Shown here: positions 13,290 through 24,639 of the stretch, piece by piece
Layout of the letters: every line of letters begins with the position of its first letter
How positions within the stretch are numbered: position 1 is the stretch's first letter
Assembly: GCA_019916065.1 (NCBI GenBank)
Contig: CM034236.1
Span: forward strand, 16,755,167 to 16,819,166
Source: Vitellaria paradoxa
Taxonomy: Eukaryota; Streptophyta; Magnoliopsida; Ericales; Sapotaceae
Reading direction: 5' to 3'
Length of the DNA stretch: 64,000 nt
The notes under the pieces: model-generated
What the model saw: the letters and a program-made list of their open reading frames with translations, nothing else
Told to the model about the DNA's origin: nothing
Database searches by the model: none
Position numbers and translations under genes: made by a program

Positions 13290-13965
13290 AGGCGAACTTT
13301 TCCCGACCAATTGGTCGGGAAAAGTGTAAAAAAAATTATTACAAAGAGAGCTAAAATAATTAAATAAAAAAAATAAAAATTTAAGGGAACTTTTTCCGAC
13401 CAATTGGTCGGGAAAAGTGTAAAAAATTATTACAAAGAAAGTTAAAATAATTAAATAAAAATAATAAAAATTTAAGGGGTAAAAAATTATTACAAAGAAA
13501 GTTAAAATAATTAAATAAAAATAATAAAAATTTAAGGGGTAAAAAATTATTACAAAGAAAGTTCAAATAATTAAATAAAAATAATAAAAATTTAAGGGAA
13601 CTTTTCTCGACCAATTGGTCGGGAAAAGTGTAAAAAAATTATTACAAAGAAAGTTAAAATAATTAAATAAAAATAATAAAAATTTAAGGGAACTTTTCCC
13701 GACCAATTGGTCGGGAAAAGTGTAAAAAATTATTACAAAGAAAGTTAAAATAATTAAATAAAAATAATAAAAATTTAAGGGAATTTTTCCCGATCAATTG
13801 GTCGGGAAAAGTGTAAAAAAATTATTACAAAGAAAGTTAAAATAATTAAATAAAAATAATAAAAATTTAAGGGAACTTTTCCCGACCAATTGGTCGGGAA
13901 AAGTGTAAAAAAATTATTATAAAGAAAGTTAAAATAATTAAATAAAAATAATAAAAATTTTAACA
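13290..13965. repeat. Tandem array inside CACTA copy 1
   Basis: Six to seven units of about 90-100 bp are present. Each has the palindrome ACCAATTGGT framed by CTTTTCCCG and CGGGAAAAG, then a spacer with TTATTACAAAGAAAG, TAAAATAATTAAATAAAA and AATTTAAGGG. Within it, the spacer alone is repeated with an exact 60 bp period across about 13421-13593 (three copies with very few changes). The copy at 57689 has only one spacer unit, so the array expanded in this copy. Confidence 0.88.
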
Positions 13966-14074
13966 CTTTTGGCGACCAATTGGTCGCTAAAGGGAACTTT
14001 TCCCGACCAATTGGTCGGCAAAAGTGTTAAAATTTTTTAATATATATATAAATATGTAAAATATATATACAAAT

Positions 14075-14165
14075 GAAAGCTTGGCCTAGTGGCCAAACAC
14101 GCCAGCTTCCAAAGAGATAGCATAAGTTCGAGTCTCACCAACAACAACAACAAAAATCTCAAAAA
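14075..14165 (+). repeat. tRNA-like, SINE-like segment with pol III A and B boxes
   Basis: 14082-14092 reads TGGCCTAGTGG, an exact fit to the A-box consensus TRGCNNAGYNGG over the bases present. 14125-14136 reads AGTTCGAGTCTC, close to the B-box GGTTCGANTCC. The spacing of about 33 bp is normal for tRNA-derived SINEs, and a CAA-rich tail (14139-14152) follows. The segment cannot fold as a full tRNA. It is missing from the related element at 57689. Whether it was a SINE insertion or captured DNA is not clear, since no target duplication was identified. Confidence 0.55.
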
Positions 14166-14169
14166 TATA

Positions 14170-14290
14170 GAGACGACACGTGGCATAATGATAGATCGAC
14201 ACGTGGCACAATCATAGATCGACACGTGGCACAACACCAAGGTGCCATGTGGCATGATGACATGTCAACAAATAATGCCACGTGGCACCA
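14170..14290 (+). promoter_or_regulatory. Cluster of CACGTGGC (G-box/ABRE-like) motifs
   Basis: Four CACGTGGC copies and one CATGTGGC occur within about 120 bp, three of them in the phrase GATCGACACGTGGCA or close to it. The same block, with three CACGTGGC copies, is kept in the related element at about 58045-58140. CACGTGG is the core bound by plant bZIP and bHLH factors. Function here is inference only. Confidence 0.6.
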
Positions 14291-15526
14291 CATTTAAATT
14301 TTTATTTTTTTAAATTAATTTAAATTTTCAATTCTAAACTTTTTGCCGACCAATTGGTCGGGGAAAGTGTACAATTGCCGACCAATTGGTCGGGGAAAGT
14401 GTACAATTGCCGACCAATTGGTCGGAAAAAGTGAAGAATTGCCGACCAATTGGTCGGCAAAGGATTTTGTATTTTTTCCCATTAAAAATTCTTTGCCGAC
14501 CAATTAGTCGGGAAAAAGGTTTTACATTTGCCGACCAAATAATTTTTTGGTCGGAAAAAGTTTTCCCGACGAGCCTTCACCGACCAAATAAATTTGGTCG
14601 GGAAATGTTTCGCCGACTAAATTATACCCTTTAGCGACTAAATTTTTGGTCGATAATTGTGTGATTTTTTGTAGTGCCATCTTGCGCAGGTTTTAGAACT
14701 TTCAACTCTTGGGCTCCAGAACCCTCTCTTTTAGTACCCTTAATGACCCTAATATCAACAATCAATATCAATTCATATTCCTTTAACAACAGCACATCAT
14801 ACACAAGATTCTCCCTAAATCTGATTTTTTATGTTCAACCTTTATTTTATAAGTCTTATGAGAAATAATGTATCTTGGCCTAAGTTTCTTGTTGCCCATA
14901 CATGCTTGTGTTTAAATAAGTAAATAATTCACATAAACTCATAATTTCACATGTTTAAAGGCATAAGGTCAACCAAAATAAGAACCCAAACAACCTTCAT
15001 ATGTCACAATAGTAGTATAAAATATTCTATGCTATTTTAAAATAAAAAGTATTTCAAAAATCTAAAAATTTAAGAACAAACAGTTGACCTCGTAACTTGG
15101 GTACAGGCAGCCCAATGATTTGGGTCATTAATAGAACACCTCACAACCTGGGAGCAGGCAACTCGAGACTTTGAGCCTCTCACAAAATAGCTCGCAGCTT
15201 GGACGCAAGCAACCCAAAGCTTCGAGCTACTTAGATTTCAGTACTTAGAAAAATTCCAGAATGCCTCACAGCTTGCCCGTAGGCAGTGTGAGTTTTCGAA
15301 CCTTCATTTTTTCAGAAATTTTATAAAGTTTAAAATGTAAATGAAATTTCTTTAAACACCAAACTTATGAATCTTCTACATCAAAACAAGTATAAAAATC
15401 CTTTTTAACCAAAAACAAAACATAAATATTTGATTTACTCACTTATTTAATTATAAGACTAAAATATATATCAAATCAAAGCATGCATCACACATACATC
15501 CTCAAACATATCCAAACCATAGGTTT

Positions 15527-17067
15527 TGTCACGCACCTAACTTAATTCTCAAGGACAGACGGCATGGGAATTAATTAAATTAAATGAAAACCTATTCCAA
15601 AGTCAAGTCTTAATATAATAATAATCATTACAGTAACTAAACACTTCCCTTAGTCCTATATTTAATAAATAAAAATGACATCAACCACAATAAATCCCAC
15701 GTCACACCCCAATGACACAATCCAAGGCTTATATAGCCAAATAAACATCGTCAATAAATGTTCTTATCATAGAAATAAGTTTAGGACCCACACATTGGGT
15801 CTTACAAATAAATATACAATGATCCCAAACATAAATAAAATAACATAATAGGCCAATCCATCAGTCTCAACTAAGCTTTGGGTGACTACTCCTTAGCCTT
15901 GCCAGATCACCTGAAATATGATGGGATGAGCAAACTTTCCCAATAGGTAGGACCATGTAAGTATGCACAAGTGAATAGTAATCAAGCATAAAACATAACT
16001 CACAACAATATCTTATAACAATGCATATGTGATGTGATGTAATGTAATAGCCAATGCATTCTCTAATCTCTATCTACCCATAATCTTATCCTAGGATGGG
16101 TGACGCTAAGTAAAGCACGCAAGATTATCAATTGCACCATTTATGCTTGCGGCAAACATATATCTCAATATATACATAAACTGAGTGGGGGACCGTGTTA
16201 TAAGATTTAGGGAAACCATCTTACACCCTCTAGCCTTTCTGCTAAGAACCTATGTTATACCTAGCTAGGCATCTACTTAGCTCAAGCATGGTCCAGCTAT
16301 AATCCGGAGAAAATCTCATAATTATATATCATAATTAACGTCCTAACTCCAAATGACTAAACTGTAGTCATATATATCGACTAGGGATCATTTGGTATTT
16401 TCAAAATTCATTTTATCATTTTTCTCAAATTATGGATCCCGTCTATATATATGACTCGTGCCTTGACACATCACAATATCAACACAATACTCTCGGCTAA
16501 TCAATAATCACAACGTAAAATTGGATGATAAAACCCTAGCTCCATGACCATGATATGCTTGATCATGCATAATCAATAACATCTCAACTTTAAAATTAAG
16601 GTAGGCTATGCTCAAGTATTCATGATAACATTTTGTAGTCTCAAAATGTCTAAATTCATAGCATATACCCATTACATATAGCCTCTTACTCGTATGAGTC
16701 CAATATACATCGATTCAGAACTAACCAAACCTTCTTAGGGGTAGGGTGCTGGATGTCTGCTGGATGCCCACTGGAAGGGCACTGGAAGCCCATAGGCAGT
16801 CCACTCTGAGTCGCGGGAAGAAACTGAGAGGACATCTGTAGGTTACAAGCCTCGCGTAAAGCCCATTAGATGTCTATGGATGTTCACTGGATGTTCATTG
16901 AATATGCTAGGTCCAAAAATGGAACCATAATTAACAACAATCACCTATATCTCAATATCATGCAACAAGACTAAGAAATGAACAAGATTGAGCATATATA
17001 TGTACAAACCCATAAACATTTATATACACATATATGCACAGATATCACCATATACCAAAAGCATCAC

Positions 17068-17099
<32 letters not shown>

Positions 17100-17484
17100 C
17101 AAAATCATGCTAACAATGTGTAGAACACATATATAAGTCCCACCTACCTCGAATTCAAAAAAAAAATAAGAAATGAAAAGATTTGAGTTGTGGCTTCCAA
17201 ACTTTCAGCATTAATTTCTCCTCCTCGAGCAAAACCATGCGAAACAGAATTCACCACGATGTTCATAGCATCGAATACTACCTCAATCCATCGGCATTTT
17301 TTCTCATAACCCACTTTCTCTCTCATCTCTTCTTTCTCTCTCTCTCTCTTGTTTTCTGTTCTGAAGTAGTCAAGGAGCAAAAGAAATAAAAGAAAGAAAT
17401 AAAAATAAAGGAAGAAAAAGGCTAGACCTTTGGCCTAGTTGTCCAACCCAATATCAATTCAAGCTAAACCCAACCCAGAAAAAT
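15527..17484 (-). repeat. 3' LTR of the gypsy element, inner end deleted
   Basis: It opens with TGTCACGCACCTAACTTAAT and tracks the LTR at 33133 through landmarks such as CACACCCCAATGACACAAT, TAACGTCCTAAC and CCCACCTACCTC. The match stops after AACCCAACCCA-GAAAAAT at about 17480. The partner LTR continues about 90 bp more to GGGTATTACA, so the inner end is missing. It contains a TA repeat at about 17069-17098 and a CT repeat at about 17332-17349. Confidence 0.85.
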
Positions 17485-17489
17485 GTAGA

Positions 17490-20325
17490 GTTAACATTGC
17501 TCCTCCATAGAATCCTTATTCCAAATAGGTAGAAAATGAACTGATTTAGTCAATCGATCCAAAATCATCCAAATGGCATTATGCCTCTTACAAGTCCTCT
17601 GCAAACCCATTACAAAATCCATGGTTACATGGCCCCACTTTCTTTATGCCACTAGCAATGGCTGTAAAAAACCAGCCGACCTTTGGTGCTCGGCCTTTAC
17701 CAGTTGACAGGTTAGGCAACAAGACACAAACTCTATCACATCACACTTCATATCATTCTACCAGTACTGACGTCCTAAATCTTTATACGTTTTAGTCCCT
17801 CTAAGATGTACTGCAAACCTAGAGTGATAAAACTCCTGGAGTACCTCTTCCCGAAGTCCATCCACATCAAGCACAAAAATCGTTTCTTTAAACTTTAAAT
17901 ATTCTTCTACAGATAAATTCCAACCTTTAGCTTCCGCTCTAACAATATTGATCATTCTGTTGAGCCTCCATAGCCATTGTTAACAACATAGGTGTCACTT
18001 ACAAACAATTCAAATTGGAGTAGGCCGTGCCATCGCCATCGTCATCATCCTACCAAAATTTAAAATCACCAACATCTTCTTGAAGATGCCACTGAGAATG
18101 AACCATCATGGTTGCCAAACTCTATGACTTCCTACTCAAAGCATCATCCACTACGTTGGCCTTCCCTAGATACTGAAGATCAAAATCATAATCCTCCAAG
18201 TATTTCATCCACTTTATCTGTCTCATATTCAAATGACGCTAAGCAAAAAAATGCTTTAAGCTCTTGTGATCTAAATAAACATTAAATCTTTCGCCATACA
18301 AATAATGCTGCCAAGTCTTTGAAGCAAAAACCACTGCGGCCAACTCCAAATCATGTATAGGGTAATTCCTCTCATGCAGTTTCAATTGCCTTGACCTATA
18401 CACCACTACCTGATCATTCTACATCAAGACAGATCCCAAACCTTCACGTGAAGTATCACAATACACCAAATATCTTACTCCACATTTAGGTATAATTAAT
18501 ACTTGAGCCTCAATCAATCTTCGCTTCAATTTATGGAAAGCATTATCACAAGCATCATCCCATTCAAACCTAACTACCTTTAAAGTCAACTGAGTGAATG
18601 GACTTGCTATCCAAGAAAATTCTTAAATGAAATGGCGGTAATAACTAGCCAACCTCAAGAAACTATGGATTTCAAAAACAGACCTCGGTTACTCCCAATC
18701 TAACACAACTGAAACCTTAAAAGGATCTACTGCAATACCCTGACCAGAAACTACATGACCTAAAAACTTCACCTTAGACAACCAAAACTCGCATTTACTA
18801 GCCTTACCGTACAACTTATAGTCCCAAAATATTTGCAAAACTGTCCTCAAATGTTGCTCATGCTCATGCTCATACTCATACTCATCATAAGAATAAATCA
18901 AAATATCATCAATGAACACCAACACAAACGAATCTACGTAGGGTTAGAAAATCCTATTTATCAAATCCATAAACACTATAGGAGCATTCGCTAACCTGAA
19001 TGGCATAACCACGAACTCAAAATGACCATACGGCATACGAAACACCATCTTAAGAGTATCTCTGAATCCTTAACTAATGATAACCTGATCAATGATCAAT
19101 CTTAGAAAAACAAGTTGAACCCCATAACTGGTCAAACAAATCATTATTCTCAACAACAGAACTTGTTCTTAATAGTCATTAAATTCAACAACCGATAATC
19201 AACAAAAGTCTTAAGGTCTTTTCCTTTTTCTTTGCAAAAACTGTCGATACTTCTCATGACAATGTACTAGGTCGAATAAAAGCTCCAGCATATAAATCAT
19301 TCAACTAAACCTTCAATTCTTTCAACTCTGTCAGAGCCATACGATATAGTGCCACAAAAATAAGAGAAACCCTTGGCACAAAGTCTAAACAAAAATCAAT
19401 CTCCTTCTGGGGGTAACTCCCACAATTCCTTAAGAAATACATCTTCATACTCATGAATAACTCTAGGAAGAAAGTATTTGGAGTCTTTCTGATTCAATCT
19501 CAAACTTGCCAATAAACCAAAAAACTTTTTAACGCATCTAGTGTCAAGTAATAGAGAAGACAAAACTGCCCTTGTCTCATCCCAAATTCTAACTATGGTG
19601 TCGTCAGGTAGATTAGCTGTCACCAACTTACGGTAACAATCTATTATCACCTAATAAGTAGACAGCCAATCCATTCCCAAAACACGTCAAACTCGTTCAT
19701 CTTCAAAACTCTCAAGTCAATCCATAATTAAACATTGCCCAACTATAAAACACAATCTCTACAAATCCAATTCACCGAAGAACTGCTACCCATCGGAGAA
19801 TCTACGAACATAGGCTCTTCCAGTCTTTCGGGTGTTAAACCCAAAGTCTTCACATAAACATGCGAGATAAATAAATATGATGTGCTGGTATCAAACAAAA
19901 CAAACACCTAAGTTCTAAACAAAAGAAATGTACCACATATCATAGAAGCGTCCAATGTCTCCTCCTGCTATGCAAGTGCGTAGGTACGTCCTTAAGTCCT
20001 TTGACTCTCTGAGCTATCATCATTTCTATTTTTCCCCTGCTGGCCACTGCCACCACTACGTGGCTGCTGGCATTATTGAATTTGTTGCATGGATTGTTGC
20101 TACATAGGTGGTACAGGCCTCATTAGGTGCCGTTGAGTTTGCTAAGAACCAATTTGTTGAGCACTTGGCTCAACGCTTGTTTGTGACATGTCCCCAAATT
20201 GAAAACTGGCAGCCATGTGTCCAGGTTGATTGCATCCAAAAAACACAGTCTCTACCCAAACTGATCCTGAAATCCTCTTCTCTGTGACGACTAAAATTGT
20301 TATCATCACTAACCACCTAATGAAC
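17490..20325 (-). pseudogene. Ty3/gypsy pol: protease to partial integrase
   Basis: Read on the minus strand from 20325 down, the gag end and protease region (about 20.2-19.5 kb) is badly decayed. The reverse transcriptase catalytic strand is at about 18925-18880 (FIDDILIYS), followed by [19 protein letters not shown]. RNase H follows at about 18600-18100 with [40 protein letters not shown] and DHKSLKHFF. The integrase zinc finger comes next (YHSRFAVHLRGTKTYKDL, then SCCLTCQLVKAEHQR at about 17700), then the core start VTMDFVMGL and DRLTKSVHFLP near 17540. It then breaks off; the rest of integrase is gone and LTR sequence begins. Stops and frameshifts are frequent. Confidence 0.85.
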
Positions 20326-20359
20326 GTGCACTACTAGAGATTGGCCAATCGGTGAGTGG

Positions 20360-20515
20360 AAAACTCGGGCGACCGCCAAAGGTATTAGCGAGTGCTTTGG
20401 GCGGTCACTGTAATGGTTGTCGCTAATCCAATGCGGCAAGGGATTAGCGTGGATTAGCGACGGAAAAATTGGGGCGACCACTTTTACCCTATTAGCGACA
20501 GCAGTAGCGACGATC
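20360..20515. repeat. Left subterminal repeats of the CACTA element
   Basis: Repeated GGCGACC, GGCGGTC, TTAGCGA and TCGCTAAT motifs occur in both orientations, matching those at the right end. Such subterminal repeats are the binding sites of TNPA-type proteins in characterised CACTA elements; binding here is inferred. Confidence 0.75.
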
Positions 20516-20549
20516 GCTAATACCCCACTTATATCGGATAGAATGCCCC

Positions 20550-20800
20550 ATCTCTTTTTCTCCTCCCTCCCTCCCTCTTTTTCCTCTCCCTTCCCCGCGC
20601 TCTCTCCTCTCTCCCCCTGCCCCTCTCTCCTCCCTGCCCCTCCGTCCTCCTCCCTGTGCCGCCGCTGCTGTCGCCAGACGCCCGCCGCCGCCGCCGTGGT
20701 ATGCTCCCTCTCTAGCTCTCTCTTGCTTTCTTTTTCTCTTTGTTTCTCTTTCTCTCTTGCTCTCTCTCACACTAACCCTTTTTTTTGTGTATAAGATTTT
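20550..20800 (+). other. Pyrimidine- and CpG-rich leader inside the CACTA element
   Basis: A strongly CT-rich block with a GC-rich core (GCCGCCGCTGCTG-like, about 20660-20700) stands out from AT-rich surroundings. It gives long open frames on both strands (20417-20794 plus, 20492-20770 minus), but these are low-complexity and not credible genes. Its position next to the left terminus suits a promoter or untranslated leader of the transposase transcript. It ends at about 20828, where CCACCAGGTTTGATTT could be a splice donor. Confidence 0.4.
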
Positions 20801-20829
20801 TTGGAGGCCTCACCACCACACCACCAGGT

Positions 20830-22170
20830 TTGATTTTTTTCTTTTAAGTTTGATTTTTTTTATTTTCTGAATTTTTCATGTTTATTATTGGATTAATGTA
20901 AATAATATTTTTTTTGTGGTTGGGGTTTGATGATTCATCCATGCATGTATGTATATATTATTTTTTATTTTTTTTTAATTTTAGTTACTCATTAATTTGT
21001 TAATTTCATATATATGCTGTTGATGTTGGATGTCGGTTGTTTGATTAGATTTTTTTTTTTGAATTGTTGGTTGTGAAATGTAATATTGTTGAAATGTTGC
21101 TGTCAAAAATTTGTTTTTCACTGTGTAATGTATTTTTTTATGTATTTTTTTAAATTTTTTTATTTTGCTTTTATTTGCTATTTTTTTTAATTTTTTTAAT
21201 TTTGCTGTTTTTAATTTTAATTAGGAATGTTTAATTTTTTTAAATTTAAAAAGTATTATTATATTAGAAAATTGAAAATACCATTAATGCGTAACAAGCA
21301 ATATAATAAAATATAAATTTTTTGTCAATTTATATCTCTTACTGTTATTCATTAAACTAACTATAAACATAATTTTAATTAAGTATGAGTCAAAGGCGAC
21401 AAAATATTAGTTAAAATAATTTTGAACATAGTTTTAAAAAAAAGAAATGTAATTTTGGACTCTTTTTTTTTAATTTTGTTGAACTAAAAATTTGAAATCA
21501 TAACGGAGCAAATGTTTTATTAAATTAAGCTTAAAATTATTTTTAATTTCAAATATTTAAAGTAGGTATTAAAAATAATAAAATTAAGTATTAAAAATAT
21601 ATATTACAAAAATAAAAATATTTTGATTGAAATATAATTTTTTGAAATTATAAAAGAGTGAATGCTTATTTTTTTTAAATTTAAAAATGTGAATTGAAAT
21701 TAGCTCTTTGTAAGAAACTATAATTTATTAAATAATTTTTTTAATAAATTATATATATTATTATCATTGAGTGAAATAATTATAAAAAATAATAAAGGAG
21801 TGAGTGCTTAATTTTTTTAATTTAAAAATATAAAAATATGAAAAATAATATTTAATATGATTTGCTTTTGAAGTAATGATTAAACAATTAAGAAATTAAT
21901 TTTAAATATGAACAATATTAAAGTAAGATATTTGGAATTATAAATACATAAATGTATAATTTTTACAAATAAATTGATTAACATACCTTAAGAAAATTAA
22001 ATTATATTATGATATTTATAATGTTAGACAATAATATTAAAAATATGAAAATTAAGTAAATATTAATATTAAATTATAACTTGTAGGTTTACTAAAAATA
22101 TAAATTAAAATTAATTTATAATAAATTAACTTATCTTAAGAAAATTAAATTATATTATGAAATTTATAAT
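20830..22170. other. AT-rich non-coding interior of the CACTA element
   Basis: Poly-T and poly-A runs and AT-rich DNA with no open frame of note. 22010-22110 is a first partial copy of the unit that becomes tandem from 22171 on. It may be intron of the transposase transcript. Confidence 0.5.
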
Positions 22171-23990
22171 GTTAGACAATAATATTAAAAATATGAAAAT
22201 TAAGTAAATATTAATATTAAATTATAACTTGTAGGTTCATTAAAAATATAAATTAAAATTAAGTTCTAATAAGATAATATAATTTATTAAATAATTTGTG
22301 TATATCATTATCATTTACTAAAACAATCATGTAAAATATTAATTAACGTTACCTTAATGAAATTAAATTATATTATAAATTTTTAAAATGAATTAATTAT
22401 ATTATGATATTAAAATTAATTAACATTACGTTAAGGAGATTAATTAATATTATTACCTTACAGAAAATTAATTAAATTAATGAACGTTATCTTAGGGAAA
22501 TTAAATTATATTATGATATTTATAATGTTAGACAATAGTATTAAAAATATTAAGATTAAGTGAATATTAATATTAAATTATAACTTGTAGGTTCATTAAA
22601 AATATAAATTAAAATTAAGTTCTAATAAGATAATATAATTTATTAAATAATTTGTGTATATCATTATCATTTACTAAAACAATCATGTAAAATATTAATT
22701 AACGTTACCTTAATGAAATTAAATTATATTATAAATTTTTAAAATGAATTAATTATATTATGATATTAAAATTAATTAACATTACGTTAAGGAGATTAAT
22801 TAATGTTATTACCTTACCGAAATTAATTAAATTAATGAACGTTACCGTAGGAAAATTAAATTATATTATGATATTTATAATGTTAGACAATAGTATTAAA
22901 AATATTAAGATTAAGTGAATATTAATATTAAATTATAACTTGTAGGTTCATTAAAAATATAAATTAAAATTAAGTTCTAATAAGATAATATAATTTATTA
23001 AATAATTTGTATATATTATTATCATTTACTAACACAATCATGAAAAATAATATTAATTAACGTGACCTTAATATTGAAATTAAATTATATTATAAAATTT
23101 TAAAATAAATTAATTATATTATGATATTAAAATTAATTAACATTACATTAAGGAGATTAATTAATGTTATTACCTTACCGAAATTAATTAAATTAATGAA
23201 CGTTACGTTAGCGAAATTAAATTATATTATGATATTTATAATGTTAAACAATAGTATTAAAAATATTAAGATTAATGAATATTAATATTAAATTATAACT
23301 TGTAGGTTCATTAAAAATATAAATTAAAATTATGTTCTAATAAGATAATATAATTTATTACATAATTTGTATATATTATTATCATTTACTAAAACAATTA
23401 TGAAAAATATTAATTAACGTTACCTTATTGAAATTAAATTATATTAAAATTTTTTAAAATAAATTAATTATATTATGATATTAAAATTAATTAACATTAC
23501 GTTAAGGAGATTAATTAATGTTATTACCTTACCGAAATTAATTAAATTAATGAACGTTACCTTAGGGAAATTAAATTATATTATGATATTTATAATGTTA
23601 GACAATAGTATTAAAAATATTAAGATTAAGTGAATATTAATATTAAGTTATAACTTGTAGGTTCATTAAAAATATAAATTAAAATTAAGTTCTAATAAGA
23701 TAATATAATTTATTAAATAATTTAAATATATTATTATCATTTACTATAACAATGATGAAAAATAATATTAATTAACATTACCTTAATATTGAAATTAAAT
23801 TATATTATAAATTTTTTAAATAAATTAATTATATTATGATATTAAAATTAATTAACATTACGTTAAGGAGATTAATTAATGTTATTACCTTACCGAAATT
23901 AATTAAATTAATGAACGTTACCTTAGGGAAATTAAATTATATTATGATATTTATAATGTTAGACAATAATATTAAGAGCATTAAGATTAA
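22171..23990. repeat. 356 bp tandem repeat, about five copies
   Basis: The phrase starting GTTAGACAATA recurs at 22171, 22527, 22882, 23243 (as GTTAAACAATA), 23597 and 23958, spacings of 354-361 bp. Each unit also contains AACTTGTAGGTT, TAATTAACGTTACCTTA (or close) and GTTAAGGAGATTAATTAAT. Copies differ by few substitutions and small indels. A shorter copy begins 148 bp earlier at 22023. No coding potential. Confidence 0.92.
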
Positions 23991-24639
23991 GTAAATGATA
24001 TTATTTAAGTTATATTAATATTAGTCAAAATATTCAATAATAAAGTAGCGTATTAATAATATAATTAATTTGCATAAAATTAAATTGCTTCAATTAATAT
24101 CATAATGTTTAGATTTACTTAAATTATTAAAAATATTTTTATTAGATAATTTATATATATTTTTGTCATTCACTATTAATATTATGAAAAATATTAAATA
24201 AAAAGTAGCATAAATAGGAAACAATAATACTAAAAAATATTAATATCGTAATATTTGTTGATAATTTATATATTTTGAATTAAACAATAATACTAAAAAT
24301 AGTAAGATTAGGTAAATAATAATATTAAATTATAAATTTTAGGTTCATTAAATATTAATATTAGTTAAAATATTAAATAACGAATTAGAATATTGATAAT
24401 ATAATTAATTTAGGTCAAATTAGATTGTTTCAATTAATATTGTAATGGTTGGTTACTCAAATTATTGAAAATACTTTTATTATTTGAAATCATAATTTGA
24501 TTTATGTTATAATGAGCAAATATTGAATTGTTTGTAATATCTATTGTTAATTTATTTAATTTGTATCGTATTATTTAATTTGTTGTATATTTGATCTTCG
24601 GATAGTTTATTAAAGTGTTATTTTTTAAATAACAATAAT

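Larger units (their letters stand above)
13077..14676. mobile_element. Non-autonomous CACTA element, copy 1 of the CCGACCAA family
   Basis: It starts with CACTACAACAAAT and ends with ATTTTTTGTAGTG, perfect CACTA-type inverted ends over CACTACAA. CCA flanks it on both sides (13074-13076 and 14677-14679), the 3 bp duplication expected of CACTA transposons. The body is packed with palindromes such as CCGACCAATTGGTCGG and variants GACCAAATATAAATTTGGTCG, in place of the usual subterminal transposase-binding repeats. It has no transposase. It contains an expanded tandem array (13290-13965), a tRNA-like segment (14075-14165) and a CACGTGG cluster (14170-14290). A shorter relative lies at 57689-58470. 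The open frames seen inside are by-products of the repeats. Confidence 0.93.

Noticed and set aside
13290..13965. CRISPR-like regular repeats
   Set aside because: Units are directly adjacent with no unique spacers, inside a plant CACTA transposon; there are no cas genes.
13182..13966. Minus-strand frames rich in FLLFLFNY
   Set aside because: They translate the AT-rich tandem units of the CACTA element.
14075..14165. Functional tRNA gene
   Set aside because: Only A and B boxes are present; no acceptor or anticodon stem pairs properly, and the 3' end is CAA-rich.
20417..20794. 125-codon plus-strand frame and 92-codon minus-strand frame in the same place
   Set aside because: Both come from a CT-rich low-complexity block; composition is Ser/Pro/Leu one way and Arg/Glu/Gly the other, with no domain.
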